A DNA stretch of 46,837 bases, taken from NCBI GenBank assembly GCA_017984715.1, contig JAGNYY010000001.1:1-46837 (forward strand), written 5' to 3'. The translations under genes were made by a program, and so were the position numbers. The notes below the pieces were generated by a model. The model saw only the letters and a list, made by a program, of their open reading frames with translations. It was not told where the DNA came from and made no database searches. This DNA is from Rhodoluna sp. (GTDB lineage Bacteria; Actinomycetota; Actinomycetes; Actinomycetales; Microbacteriaceae). The number at the start of each line of letters is the position of its first letter. Position 1 is the stretch's first letter. Below are positions 1 through 8,727 of this stretch, in pieces.

Positions 1-102
1 GGTGTCCAACTCGTGGATTCTTCTGATCTCAACTTTGAACAGACAGTTAGCGCTGTCGTTTCTTTGATTGAGCAGTCTGGGTCTACTAAGGAATCCAAAT
101 GA
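1..102 (+). CDS. cmk: Cytidylate kinase, C-terminal end (partial)
   Basis: Only the last 33 codons are present and the start lies before the window. The peptide runs from [14 protein letters not shown] to STKESK. The D-S-S-x-L-x-x-E stretch followed by an amphipathic helix matches the usual end of Cmk, where a D-[ST]-[ST]-x-L-[ST]-x-E element precedes the final helix. Cmk phosphorylates CMP and dCMP with ATP. The TGA stop overlaps the der start as ATGA, so the two are probably one translationally coupled operon; cmk-der adjacency is common in actinobacteria. The identity rests on a short tail plus this context. Confidence 0.75.
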   Translation, partial: GVQLVDSSDLNFEQTVSAVVSLIEQSGSTKESK

Positions 103-1649
103 TTGAAGAAGAATTCGACGACCTAGATGGCGACGAAGTCGAAGTCGAGTACGTAGCCATTGACCCGGCCGATAAGGACTTCATCGAGCGTCTCAAAAAC
201 ATGAGCACCGATGAAGAAGAAAATCGAGCTCGAGTCCTGCGATCAGGTCTTGAAGACTATGACCTGGAAGATGATGATTTTGAACTCATCGAGAGCGAAC
301 ACGACTTCTCCGAAGGCCCGGTTTACCTTCCCGCGTTGCCGGTTTTGGCAATCGTTGGTCGACCAAACGTAGGTAAGTCGGCTCTTGTAAACCGCATCCT
401 TGGCCGCCGTGAGGCCGTTGTCGAGGACAAGCCTGGTGTGACTCGCGACCGCGTTTCATACAAGGCGGAGTGGAACGAGCGTAAGTTCACCCTGGTTGAC
501 ACCGGAGGCTGGGAGCCAGACGCAAAGGGCATTGACAAGTCGGTTGCCCTGCAGGCTGAAATCGCTATCGAACTTTCTGACGCAGTTCTTTTTGTAGTCG
601 ACGCCATGGTCGGTGCTACCGGCTCGGATGAGCGCGTGGTCAAGTTGCTTCGTGCATCGGGGCGCCCAGTCATCCTGGTTGCCAACAAAATTGACGACGC
701 CCGTCAGGAACCAGAAGCCGCCGCACTTTGGTCTTTGGGTCTGGGGGAGCCTCACCCGGTTTCCGCCGTCCACGGACGCGGTGTAGCCGATCTACTAGAC
801 GCTGCCATGGCGGTGTTGCCTAAGGTTTCAGGTGTTGCCAAGGAAGAGTTCGGCGGCCCTCGTCGCGTTGCTCTGATTGGTCGCCCAAACGTTGGAAAAT
901 CTTCACTTCTGAACAAGGCCGTTGGTTCTGAGCGCGCGGTTGTTAACGACCTTGCCGGAACCACTCGCGACCCGATCGACGAGCAGGTTGATCTTGGCGG
1001 CAAGATCTGGCGTTTCGTTGACACTGCCGGTATTCGTCGCCGTTTGCACCTCGCTCAAGGCGCTGATTTCTATGCTTCACTGCGAACCGCAGCCGCGCTA
1101 GAACGCGCTGAAGTTGCTGTGGTTCTCTTTGATGTGACCCAACCAATCAGCGAAGCGGACATCCGCATCGTGGACATGGCGCTCGAGTCCGGTCGAGCAT
1201 TGGTCCTTGCATTCAATAAGTGGGATGAGTTGGACGACGAGCGTCGTCGCTATCTCGAACGCGAAATTGAACAAGACCTAGCGCATGTCGACTGGGCTCC
1301 ACGCGTCAACATCTCGGCTAAGACCGGCCGTCACCTGGAGAAGCTGGTTCCAGCTCTTGAGGTTGCTTTGGACTCATGGGATCAGCGCATTCCTACCGGA
1401 AAGCTCAATGCCTTCATCCAGGAACTGACCATGGAGACCCCGCACCCAGTTCGCGGTGGCAAGCAGCCTCGTATTCTTTTTGCAACTCAGGCTGGCAGCC
1501 GCCCTCCAAAGTTCGTGCTCTTCACCACCGGATTCTTGGACCCGGGTTACCGTCGCTTCATTCAGCGTCGCCTCCGCGAGACTTACGGTTTCGAAGGAAC
1601 GCCGATCGAGGTCGGCATGCGAGTGCGTGAGAAGCGCAAGCGCACCTAG
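99..1649 (+). CDS. der: GTPase Der (EngA), ribosome assembly
   Basis: 516 aa. Der carries two tandem GTPase domains and a C-terminal KH-like domain and acts in maturation of the 50S subunit. The first P-loop GRPNVGKS is at residues 87-94, with DTGG near 134 and NKID near 196. The second GRPNVGKS is at 261-268, with DTAG near 308 and NKWD near 373. The KH-like part follows from about 425. The first 75 or so residues are an extra, strongly acidic segment absent from the compact E. coli-type protein. The start overlaps the cmk stop (ATGA). A strong hairpin terminator follows the stop, so der probably ends its operon. Identification is firm; the role of the acidic extension is unknown. Confidence 0.97.
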   Translation: MIEEEFDDLDGDEVEVEYVAIDPADKDFIERLKNMSTDEEENRARVLRSGLEDYDLEDDDFELIESEHDFSEGPVYLPALPVLAIVGRPNVGKSALVNRILGRREAVVEDKPGVTRDRVSYKAEWNERKFTLVDTGGWEPDAKGIDKSVALQAEIAIELSDAVLFVVDAMVGATGSDERVVKLLRASGRPVILVANKIDDARQEPEAAALWSLGLGEPHPVSAVHGRGVADLLDAAMAVLPKVSGVAKEEFGGPRRVALIGRPNVGKSSLLNKAVGSERAVVNDLAGTTRDPIDEQVDLGGKIWRFVDTAGIRRRLHLAQGADFYASLRTAAALERAEVAVVLFDVTQPISEADIRIVDMALESGRALVLAFNKWDELDDERRRYLEREIEQDLAHVDWAPRVNISAKTGRHLEKLVPALEVALDSWDQRIPTGKLNAFIQELTMETPHPVRGGKQPRILFATQAGSRPPKFVLFTTGFLDPGYRRFIQRRLRETYGFEGTPIEVGMRVREKRKRT

Positions 1650-1662
1650 CAGACCAATTGGG

Positions 1663-1697
1663 AAAACCCCGCTGACTTCATTGGCAGCGGGGTTTTT
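1663..1697 (+). terminator. Rho-independent terminator after der
   Basis: A perfect 12-bp stem (AAAACCCCGCTG at 1663-1674 with CAGCGGGGTTTT at 1685-1696) closes a 10-nt loop and ends in a run of T. It sits 13 nt after the der stop. It lies between the convergent genes der and prpE, and the A-run on its left side lets it work in both directions. Confidence 0.93.
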
Positions 1698-1723
1698 CGT
1701 TTGCTGGGTGGAAGACCCAGCGG

Positions 1724-3640
1724 CTATTTCGAAGGGTTGTACTGCTCGGCTAGAGCAACCTTCAAGTCATCAAGCACGGTCGGATCTTCGATCGTCGGCG
1801 GAACCGTGTAGTTGTCGCCATCAACAATCTGACGCATGGTCTTCCGTAGCACCTTGCCGGAACGGGTCTTTGGTAGTCGCTGGAGGATAACCACATCCTT
1901 GAAGGCCGCCACCGGGCCGACTACCTCGCGCACGATTTCGATAACCTCTTTGCGAAGTTTCGCCTCGTCAATCTCGTATCCGTGTTTGAAGGTAATGAAG
2001 CCAACCGCTCGCTGGCCCTTGAGTTCATCCTTAACGCCAGTGACTGCGCATTCGGCCACGGCGTCGTGACCTGCGATGGCTTCCTCAAGTTGGCCGGTTG
2101 AGAGTCGGTGCCCAGCAACATTGATCACGTCATCGGTTCGCCCCATCACGTAAACGTAGCCATCGTCATCGATTCGACCCGAGTCTCCGGTGGCATAGAA
2201 GCCATCGAAAACATTTAGGTATGCCTTTTCGTAGCCGTCAGGTCGACCCCACAGGCCGGCCAAAGTGCCCGGGGGCATGGGTAGGCTGATGACAATGTTG
2301 CCATCCTTGCCATTCTTGACCGCGGCGCCCTTGGAGTCGACTACCGAAATGTTGTAACCGGGAACCGGCACGCTTGGCGAGCCAGGCTTTACCGGCAACT
2401 CTTCCAAACCTCGAGGGTTCGCTGCGATCGGCCAACCGGTTTCGGTCTGCCACCAGTTATCGACTACCGGGCAGTGCAGCCCGTCGTTTGCCCAGTGATA
2501 AGTTTCGGTGTCGAGGCGTTCGCCGGCAAGAAACAGGGTTTCCAAACATGAGATGTCGTATTTCGAGAGCTCGGCAAGCTCCGGATCCATGCGGCGAATC
2601 GCGCGGATGGCAGTTGGGGCGGTGAAGAGAACCTTCACGCTGTGCTCTGAAGCAACGCGCCAGAATGCACCCGCATCTGGTGTGCCGATCGGCTTGCCTT
2701 CATAGAGAACGGTTGTTGCACCGGCAATCAAAGGGGCGTAAACGATGTATGAGTGACCAACTACCCAGCCAACGTCAGAAGCTGCCCACATCACGTCGCC
2801 CGGGTCAATGTTGTAAACGTTCTTCATGGACCAAGCCATTGCTACCGCGTGCCCGCCATTGTCGCGAACGATGCCCTTCGGGTTGCCGGTGGTGCCCGAT
2901 GTGTACAAGATGTAGAGCGGATCTTGGGCTGCGACCGGAACTGGGGCGTGTGGAGTGGCTGCAGCAACTGCTTCTTTCCAGCTTAACCAGTGCACTGCGG
3001 TCTTCTCATCGAAGTCTTTCACCGAACCAGGCACAGCAGCGCGTTCGTGAACAATTACGGTCTCTACCGAACCCTTCGACATCGCTAGGGCTTTTTCGAT
3101 GATTGGTAAGTATTCAACATGGCGGCCTGGTTCGAAGCCGCCAGACGAAGTCACGATGACTTTAGGAGTCGCATCGTCGATGCGCACGGCTAGTTCGTTT
3201 GCCGCAAAGCCGCCGAACACCACCGAATGGATGGCTCCTAGACGAGAGCAGGCGAGCATCGCATAGATCGCTTCGGGGATCATGGGCATGTAAATCAAGA
3301 CCCGATCACCCTTGGTAACGCCTTGTTTGGCCAGTGCCCCGGCAAAATGCGAGACCTTTTCCAGCAGTTCGTTATAGGTGTAGAACTTTTTGGTGCCAGT
3401 CATGGCCGAGTCGTAAATGATTGCCGTTTGGTCACCTCGGCCGGCAAGGACGTGGCGGTCAATTGCGTTGTAGCAGGTGTTTAGTTCGGCGTCTGGATAC
3501 CAGCGGTACACCGGGGCGGCGTTGTCGTCCAAGGCTTTGGTTGGCTGTTTGATCCAATCAATCGCCTCAGCGGCCTTCAGCCAAAAGGCGTTCGGGTCCT
3601 GGGTGCTGGCATCGTATGCCTCGCGATAGCTACCTGACAT
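1724..3640 (-). CDS. prpE: Propionyl-CoA synthetase (AMP-forming)
   Basis: 638 aa from the chosen start. PrpE activates propionate to propionyl-CoA with ATP and CoA, feeding the methylcitrate cycle. It is an ACS-type adenylate-forming enzyme: an N-terminal ACS cap, the phosphate-binding loop YTSGTTGNPKG near residues 246-256, WWQTETGWPIA near the middle, and the catalytic lysine in LPKTRSGK near 596. The W after WWQTETG is typical of PrpE, while acetyl-CoA synthetases usually have G. An ATG at 3655 is in frame, but it lies inside the GAGGAG ribosome site (3648-3653), which serves the ATG at 3640 with a 7-nt gap; I therefore chose 3640. It is divergent from gntR and the prpDBC genes, which supports propionate over acetate. 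Confidence 0.9.
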   Translation of the reverse strand: MSGSYREAYDASTQDPNAFWLKAAEAIDWIKQPTKALDDNAAPVYRWYPDAELNTCYNAIDRHVLAGRGDQTAIIYDSAMTGTKKFYTYNELLEKVSHFAGALAKQGVTKGDRVLIYMPMIPEAIYAMLACSRLGAIHSVVFGGFAANELAVRIDDATPKVIVTSSGGFEPGRHVEYLPIIEKALAMSKGSVETVIVHERAAVPGSVKDFDEKTAVHWLSWKEAVAAATPHAPVPVAAQDPLYILYTSGTTGNPKGIVRDNGGHAVAMAWSMKNVYNIDPGDVMWAASDVGWVVGHSYIVYAPLIAGATTVLYEGKPIGTPDAGAFWRVASEHSVKVLFTAPTAIRAIRRMDPELAELSKYDISCLETLFLAGERLDTETYHWANDGLHCPVVDNWWQTETGWPIAANPRGLEELPVKPGSPSVPVPGYNISVVDSKGAAVKNGKDGNIVISLPMPPGTLAGLWGRPDGYEKAYLNVFDGFYATGDSGRIDDDGYVYVMGRTDDVINVAGHRLSTGQLEEAIAGHDAVAECAVTGVKDELKGQRAVGFITFKHGYEIDEAKLRKEVIEIVREVVGPVAAFKDVVILQRLPKTRSGKVLRKTMRQIVDGDNYTVPPTIEDPTVLDDLKVALAEQYNPSK

Positions 3641-3670
3641 TGGTGATCTCCTCATTGAGTCCTAAGCACC

Positions 3671-3680
3671 AATGTATACA
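3671..3680 (-). promoter_or_regulatory. Candidate prpE -10 box overlapping a TGTATACA operator
   Basis: The perfect 8-bp palindrome TGTATACA is at 3673-3680. On the minus strand it overlaps a -10-like TACATT (3676 to 3671), which would start transcription near 3664 and leave a leader of about 24 nt before the prpE ATG. A weak -35-like TCGATA lies 18 bp upstream of this -10. Palindromes with a TGTATACA-like core are typical targets of FCD-type GntR regulators. The operator and promoter are inferred from sequence only. Confidence 0.5.
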
Positions 3681-3714
3681 AAGATTCGCATAATTATCGA
3701 TTTGTTATCGAATA

Positions 3715-3745
3715 TTGATAATAAATTAGATACTCTGCATACAAT
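3715..3745 (+). promoter_or_regulatory. Candidate gntR-prpDBC promoter with second operator-like box
   Basis: TTGATA (3715-3720) and TACAAT (3740-3745) form a -35/-10 pair with a 19-bp spacer; the -10 matches TATAAT at five of six positions. TGCATACA (3736-3743) is one base away from the TGTATACA palindrome at 3673-3680 and overlaps this -10. Its inner edge is 33 nt before the gntR ATG, mirroring the 32 nt between the first box and the prpE ATG. The arrangement fits repression of both divergent units by the neighbouring GntR protein. Confidence 0.5.
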
Positions 3746-3776
3746 AGCGGTGAAATACTTCGAATTAGGAGGTGCC

Positions 3777-4436
3777 ATGAGAGCCAGCGATAAGGCCTAC
3801 CAAACGCTGCTCGACGAAATCGTCGAGGGTTCGCTTCCGCCTGGCACCGTGCTGGCCGAAGTCGAGCAGGCGGCGCGCCTGGGCGTTAGTCGCACGCCAC
3901 TTCGCGAGGCGTTATCGCACCTTCGAAAAGACGGCTTAGTCGAGCCGCTGGCCGGTCGCGGGCTAATCGTGACCGCCGTCTCAATCGATGACATCGTCGA
4001 GCTGTATGAGCTTCGCCAGCCGCTAGAGCAGCAAGCAGCTCGACTTGCGGCACAGCGTGGCAACCCTCAAATCTTCGCCCAAATCGCGGCCGAGCTTCGT
4101 GAATCTGAAAAATTGATTAGCAGCGGCGAAGACGGCATCAAGGCTTATTACCAGCTCAACGAGCGACTTGACCGGGCCATCGAAGACTCGATTGCCAGCG
4201 CCTACCTGGTGAGTGCCCTCAAAGGGTTGCACCTGCACCTAGCCCGTATCCGTAGGCTCTCTCGGCAAAATGTCGATCGTCTTCGCGCGGCCGCCGTTGA
4301 AACTCTGGTCATCGTCGAAGCAATCGTCAATCGAGATGCCGAATTGGCCGCTAGCGCCACTCACGTCCACCTACAACAAAGCCTCAGAAACAGCTTGGAT
4401 ACGGTTCGAACCAGAACCACAAGCTCGATCGCCTGA
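3777..4436 (+). CDS. GntR-family (FCD) regulator of the prp locus
   Basis: 219 aa. A winged-helix domain occupies about residues 1-65, with the GntR signature around [21 protein letters not shown], followed by an all-helical FCD ligand-binding domain. I chose the ATG at 3777 because AGGAGG (3767-3772) lies 4 nt before it and the protein then has the normal length. An in-frame ATG at 3672 would add 35 residues and run through the promoter. In the FCD domain three of the four usual metal-binding positions look replaced: L-N-E-R-L-D where L-D-x-x-F-H is common, and E-T where E-H is common. Only the histidine in THVHLQ remains, so ligand binding may be metal-independent. Its place between prpE and prpD makes it the likely local regulator; the inducer is unknown. 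Confidence 0.85.
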   Translation: MRASDKAYQTLLDEIVEGSLPPGTVLAEVEQAARLGVSRTPLREALSHLRKDGLVEPLAGRGLIVTAVSIDDIVELYELRQPLEQQAARLAAQRGNPQIFAQIAAELRESEKLISSGEDGIKAYYQLNERLDRAIEDSIASAYLVSALKGLHLHLARIRRLSRQNVDRLRAAAVETLVIVEAIVNRDAELAASATHVHLQQSLRNSLDTVRTRTTSSIA

Positions 4437-4462
4437 AAATCCAAATAGAAAGAAGAGCCGCA

Positions 4463-5986
4463 ATGAAGCTGCACGAAGTCCGCGTATACAAGAGTGAAGA
4501 ACCTCTAGCCCGCGAGAATCAACTCGCTTGGAAGATCGCCTCGGTTGCGACCGACCCGGTCGATGTTCTGCCAGAGGTCACCGAGATGGTCATCAACCGA
4601 ATCATTGACAACGCATCGGTTGCAGCAGCATCTCTAACCCGTCGACCTGTGGTCGCGGCCCGCACGCAGGCGCTCGCACACCCGAAGTCAAATAACGGAG
4701 CGGGTGCAAATGTCTTCGGCGAAGCAGCAGAGTTGCGCGTCTCTCCGGAGTGGGCTGCTTGGGCCAACGGTGTTGCCGTTCGCGAACTCGACTACCACGA
4801 CACTTTCTTGGCTGCGGATTACTCGCACCCAGGGGACAACATCCCGCCTATTTTGGCTGTCGCTCAGCACGTTGGTGTCGACGGCAAGTCACTCATCCGT
4901 GGCATCGCAACCGGTTATGAGATTCAGGTTGATTTGGTCAAGTCGATTTGTCTGCACAAGCACAAGATTGACCACGTGGCCCACCTTGGGCCTTCAGCGG
5001 CAGCCGGAATTGGAACCATGCTCGGGCTGTCAACGGAAACCATCTACCAGGCGGTTAGTCAGGCGCTCCACGTCACCACCGCGACTCGCCAATCACGCAA
5101 GGGCGAAATCTCAAGCTGGAAGGCGCACGCTCCAGCCTTCGCGGGCAAGATGGCTGTCGAAGCAGTCGACCGGGCCATGCGCGGCGAGACCAGCCCGACC
5201 CCAATTTATGAGGGCGAGGATGGAGTGATCGCCTGGATGCTTGATGGCGCAACGGCTAACTATCAGGTGCCACTGCCAGAGGCGGGGGAGGCCAAGCGCG
5301 GAATTCTCGACACCTATACCAAGGAACACTCGGCTGAGTATCAGGCGCAAGCGCTGATTGACCTAGGTCGCAAGTTGAATGCTGAGCACCCTGAAATCAC
5401 AGACCCGGCAAACGTCGAATCGATCGTGATTCACACATCGCACCACACTCACTACGTGATCGGTTCTGGTGCGAACGACCCTCAGAAGTATGACCCGACC
5501 GCGAGCCGTGAGACTCTCGACCACTCGATTCCATACATCTTCACGGTTGCTCTTCAAGATGGTCGCTGGCACCACGAGGACAGCTACGCACCAGAGCGCG
5601 CGTCTCGACCAGATACGGTCGAGCTTTGGCACAAGACCACAACCCTGGAAGACAAGGAGTGGACTCGTCGCTACCACTCAATCGACCCGGCTGAAAAGGC
5701 GTTCGGCGGTCGCGTCGAGGTGACTCTCAAGGATGGTCGCAAGATTATCGACGAGATTGCCGTTGCCGATGCCCACCCGCTGGGCGCTCGCCCGTTCGCT
5801 CGTGAACAGTACATCCAGAAGTTCCGCACTTTGGCGGCACCGGTTCTTGACGAGGCCGAGATAAACCGATTCCTCGACCTAGTTCAGCGCCTTCCTGAGC
5901 TGACCGCTGATGAACTCGGTGGGCTAACCATCGTGGCGAAGCCGGGGGTAATGGCCTCGGTAAAGAACCCAGCCGGTCTTTTCTAA
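4463..5986 (+). CDS. prpD: 2-methylcitrate dehydratase PrpD
   Basis: 507 aa, the usual length for the MmgE/PrpD family. PrpD dehydrates 2-methylcitrate to 2-methylaconitate, which an aconitase then hydrates. Family-like stretches include [14 protein letters not shown], the segment [20 protein letters not shown] near residues 110-130, and [19 protein letters not shown]. It begins 26 nt after gntR behind a weak AGAAAGAAG ribosome site. Its TAA stop overlaps the prpB ATG by one base (TAATG). It lies in the order gntR-prpD-prpB-prpC. Function is assigned from family and operon together, since MmgE/PrpD members act on several substrates. Confidence 0.93.
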   Translation: MKLHEVRVYKSEEPLARENQLAWKIASVATDPVDVLPEVTEMVINRIIDNASVAAASLTRRPVVAARTQALAHPKSNNGAGANVFGEAAELRVSPEWAAWANGVAVRELDYHDTFLAADYSHPGDNIPPILAVAQHVGVDGKSLIRGIATGYEIQVDLVKSICLHKHKIDHVAHLGPSAAAGIGTMLGLSTETIYQAVSQALHVTTATRQSRKGEISSWKAHAPAFAGKMAVEAVDRAMRGETSPTPIYEGEDGVIAWMLDGATANYQVPLPEAGEAKRGILDTYTKEHSAEYQAQALIDLGRKLNAEHPEITDPANVESIVIHTSHHTHYVIGSGANDPQKYDPTASRETLDHSIPYIFTVALQDGRWHHEDSYAPERASRPDTVELWHKTTTLEDKEWTRRYHSIDPAEKAFGGRVEVTLKDGRKIIDEIAVADAHPLGARPFAREQYIQKFRTLAAPVLDEAEINRFLDLVQRLPELTADELGGLTIVAKPGVMASVKNPAGLF

Positions 5987-6897
5987 TGCTTTACGCAAAG
6001 ACCACTCCGGCTGAAAAACGTCGAATTTTCCGAGAGCAGTTGGCATCGGGGCGCCTCATGCAGTTCCCGGGAGCCTTCAATCCACTTTCGGCAAAGCTAA
6101 TCCAGTCCAAGGGGTTTGACGGCGTCTACATTTCGGGAGCCGTGCTGGCTGCCGATTTAGGCTTGCCAGACATTGGCTTGACAACCCTGACCGAGGTGGC
6201 TGGGCGTTCTCAGCAGATTGCAAGGATGACCGACATTCCGTCTCTGGTCGATGCGGACACCGGGTTTGGCGAGCCACTTAACCTAGCCCGAACTGTTCAG
6301 ACCCTTGAAGATGCCGGCGTGGCCGGAATTCACATCGAGGACCAGGTAAACCCAAAGCGGTGTGGTCACCTTGATGGCAAAGCCGTTGTCGATCAAGACA
6401 CCGCGGTGAAGCGAATCGCTTCAGCAGTGGATGCCCGTCGCGATGAGAACCTTTTGATCATGGCGCGCACCGACATCCGTGGCGTTGAGTCACTGGCAGC
6501 AGCAATTGACCGCGCCAAGCGACTTGTGGATGCAGGCGCTGACGCGATCTTCCCTGAGGCCATGAAAGACCTTAGCGAATTTGAGGCGATGCGAGCAGCA
6601 ATCAACGTGCCGATTTTGGCCAACATGACCGAGTTCGGCAAGAGTGAGTTATTCACTAAGCAGCAGTTGTCTGATGTCGGTATCAATATCGTCATTTACC
6701 CGGTCTCGCTATTGCGTTTGGCAATGGGGTCTGCGATGCGGGGCTTGGATGCCCTTACTCAAGACGGCTCACTCCAAAATGTGGTCGGTCAAATGCAAAC
6801 CCGCGCCGAGCTTTATGAACTGCTCGATTATGAGGCCTACAACCAGTTTGATTCCGGCATTTTCAATTTCAACCTCGACAATCACGTCGAACACTAA
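5986..6897 (+). CDS. prpB: 2-methylisocitrate lyase
   Basis: 303 aa. PrpB splits 2-methylisocitrate into pyruvate and succinate, the last step of the methylcitrate cycle. It belongs to the isocitrate lyase/PEP mutase TIM-barrel family. The signature KRCGH is at residues 124-128 with catalytic C126, and the metal-site loop DADTGFGE is at 89-96. FPEAMKD lies further on. The short length and the KRCGH context separate it from true isocitrate lyase, which is much longer. The start codon shares one base with the prpD stop, indicating translational coupling. Confidence 0.95.
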   Translation: MLYAKTTPAEKRRIFREQLASGRLMQFPGAFNPLSAKLIQSKGFDGVYISGAVLAADLGLPDIGLTTLTEVAGRSQQIARMTDIPSLVDADTGFGEPLNLARTVQTLEDAGVAGIHIEDQVNPKRCGHLDGKAVVDQDTAVKRIASAVDARRDENLLIMARTDIRGVESLAAAIDRAKRLVDAGADAIFPEAMKDLSEFEAMRAAINVPILANMTEFGKSELFTKQQLSDVGINIVIYPVSLLRLAMGSAMRGLDALTQDGSLQNVVGQMQTRAELYELLDYEAYNQFDSGIFNFNLDNHVEH

Positions 6898-6930
6898 TCG
6901 ATTCGAATAGCTAGGTCGCAAAGGAGCGAA

Positions 6931-8058
6931 ATGAGCGAGAACAAGCAGGAGATTTACAAGGGTCTAGCCGGAGTGCCGGTTGACTACACGGCAATCTCAA
7001 AGGTGAATCCCGAAAGCAACTCGTTGCTGTATCGCGGTTATCCGGTACAAGAGCTTGCCGCCAATAAGAGCTTCGAAGAAGTCGCCTGGTTGCTTTGGAA
7101 GGGAGAGTTGCCAAACGCAGCCGAACTTTCCGGATTCGAAAACCTAGAGCGAGGCATGCGAGCACTAGACCCTGCTGTAAAGCGGGTAATAGACGAGCTT
7201 CCCCTGACCGCGCACCCGATGGATGTGTGCCGCACTGCGGTGAGCGTAATTGGTGCGATGGACCCGTCAGCGGACGACGCTAGCCCCGAGGCAAACCTGG
7301 CCAAGTCAATTCGGCTATTCGCCAAGTTGCCGGCTGTGGTTGCCTACGACCAACGACGCCGTCACCAGTTGCCGCTAATTGACCCACGAGCTGATCTGGA
7401 CTATTCGTCAAACTTCCTTTGGATGACCTTCGGGGAAGTTCCCGAGGCTCAGGTGGTGGATGCCTTCCGCGTGTCACTGATTCTTTACGCCGAGCATTCA
7501 TTCAACGCATCCACGTTTACGGCCAGAGTTATCACTTCGACCTTGTCAGATCTTTATTCGGCGGTAACCGGCGCTGTCGGAGCGCTAAAAGGCCCACTTC
7601 ACGGTGGCGCTAACGAAGCAGTTTTGCACATCTTCAATGAGATTGGTTTCGGCCCCGACGCGGCCTCCCGAGCAGAGAGTTGGCTCGAGAAGGCGCTCGC
7701 CGAGAAGCGCAAGATCATGGGCTTTGGTCACCGTGTCTACAAGAGCGGGGATTCCCGAGTGCCAACCATGCGTGCCGCAATGGTTGAGCTAATCAAGTAT
7801 TACGACCGCCCAGATGTCTTGGAGTTGTATGAAGGTCTTGAGGCGGCCATGACCGACAGGAAGGGAATCCTGCCTAATCTCGATTACCCATCCGGGCCGG
7901 CTTATCACCTGATGGGTTTTGATACGCTCACATTCACTCCAATCTTCGTAGCCGCAAGAATCACCGGCTGGACGGCCCACATCATGGAGCAAGCTGCATC
8001 AAACGCCTTGATTCGCCCACTATCTGTCTACAACGGAGTTGAAGAGCGTCACCTTTAG
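6931..8058 (+). CDS. prpC: 2-methylcitrate synthase
   Basis: 375 aa. PrpC condenses propionyl-CoA with oxaloacetate to give 2-methylcitrate. It is a citrate-synthase fold: catalytic histidines H189 (AEHSFNAST), H224 (GPLHGGANE) and H267 (GFGHRVYKSGDSR), and an aspartate in LDYPSGPAYHLMG. The short, single-domain-plus-lid form is typical of PrpC and type II citrate synthases. A clear AAAGGAG ribosome site precedes the ATG. Side activity as a citrate synthase is common in this group and cannot be excluded; the operon favours the methylcitrate role. No clear terminator follows before pgsA. Confidence 0.93.
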   Translation: MSENKQEIYKGLAGVPVDYTAISKVNPESNSLLYRGYPVQELAANKSFEEVAWLLWKGELPNAAELSGFENLERGMRALDPAVKRVIDELPLTAHPMDVCRTAVSVIGAMDPSADDASPEANLAKSIRLFAKLPAVVAYDQRRRHQLPLIDPRADLDYSSNFLWMTFGEVPEAQVVDAFRVSLILYAEHSFNASTFTARVITSTLSDLYSAVTGAVGALKGPLHGGANEAVLHIFNEIGFGPDAASRAESWLEKALAEKRKIMGFGHRVYKSGDSRVPTMRAAMVELIKYYDRPDVLELYEGLEAAMTDRKGILPNLDYPSGPAYHLMGFDTLTFTPIFVAARITGWTAHIMEQAASNALIRPLSVYNGVEERHL

Positions 8059-8092
8059 CGGCGCACGTTCGGGGCGAACCGAAAGAGTCACG

Positions 8093-8098
8093 TAATAT
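8093..8098 (+). promoter_or_regulatory. Candidate leaderless -10 box (TAATAT) for pgsA
   Basis: TAATAT ends 7 nt before the A of the pgsA ATG, so transcription would start at or one base before the start codon. No ribosome site is visible between them. The spacing matches the boxes found before pyc, idsA and divIVA. Confidence 0.5.
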
Positions 8099-8105
8099 CA
8101 GCACC

Positions 8106-8702
8106 ATGGCCAACCAAATGAACCTGAGCATCAAGCAGCAGTTCTTAACTGTTCCGAACCTGCTCAGCATGCTGCGTTTGGCCTTGGTTCCGGTGTTTCT
8201 TTATCTCCTGGTGAATGAACGATTTGTTTTGGCGATTTGCACTCTCGCACTCGCTAGCCTCACCGACTATCTAGACGGTTATTTCGCCCGAAAGTGGAAC
8301 CAGATCACCAGACTTGGCCAGCTTCTCGACCCTGCGGCTGACAGGCTTTACATTTTCTCGACCTTGGTCGGCTTGGCCTATGTAGGGCAGATCCCGGCAT
8401 GGATTGTGGCCGTTATTTTTGCTCGAGACGCGATGCTCGCGGTAGCCTACGTAATCTTGGCGAACTTTGGTTACGGCCCGCTACCCGTCCACTACCTCGG
8501 TAAAACTGCGACGTTTGCACTGCTTTATTCATTCCCGTTGTTGTTGATGGCCAAGATCTGGGTGGATGCGTCACCAGTGCTTATGCCGCTCGCTTGGGCA
8601 TTTGCTCTGTGGGGTGTGGGGCTCTATTGGTGGGCCGGTTTTGTTTATTTGCGTCAGGTGCGTCAGGTGGTTAAAAACAGCCGTCAAGATTCACTAGGCT
8701 AG
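8106..8702 (+). CDS. pgsA: CDP-alcohol phosphatidyltransferase (PgsA-like)
   Basis: 198 aa membrane enzyme. The full family signature is present: D54-x2-D57-G58-x2-A61-R62-x8-G71-x3-D75-x3-D79. Several hydrophobic segments cover residues 15-55 and 90-185. Such enzymes transfer a phosphatidyl group from CDP-diacylglycerol to an alcohol. The product is probably phosphatidylglycerophosphate, because its position before garA matches pgsA2 in mycobacteria, but alcohol specificity cannot be read from the motif; cardiolipin or phosphatidylinositol-type synthases share it. An in-frame ATG four codons later is an alternative start. Confidence 0.85.
   Translation: MANQMNLSIKQQFLTVPNLLSMLRLALVPVFLYLLVNERFVLAICTLALASLTDYLDGYFARKWNQITRLGQLLDPAADRLYIFSTLVGLAYVGQIPAWIVAVIFARDAMLAVAYVILANFGYGPLPVHYLGKTATFALLYSFPLLLMAKIWVDASPVLMPLAWAFALWGVGLYWWAGFVYLRQVRQVVKNSRQDSLG
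8695..8700 (+). promoter_or_regulatory. Candidate -10 box (TAGGCT) for garA
   Basis: TAGGCT overlaps the pgsA stop codon. A start near 8707 would leave a leader of about 21 nt that carries the AGGAG ribosome site of garA. The same hexamer lies before idsA, the DUF3040 gene and the HTH gene at 22886. Confidence 0.4.
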
Positions 8703-8727
8703 AACTCTATTTAGGAGCAGGTGAATC

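Noticed and set aside
1724..3640. Annotation of prpE as acetyl-CoA synthetase
   Set aside because: The WWQTETGW motif and the adjoining prpDBC genes favour propionate; acetate activity may be a side reaction.
8064..8084. Small hairpin GTTCG-GGG-CGAAC after prpC
   Set aside because: Five base pairs without a T-run is too weak to call a terminator; it may be chance.
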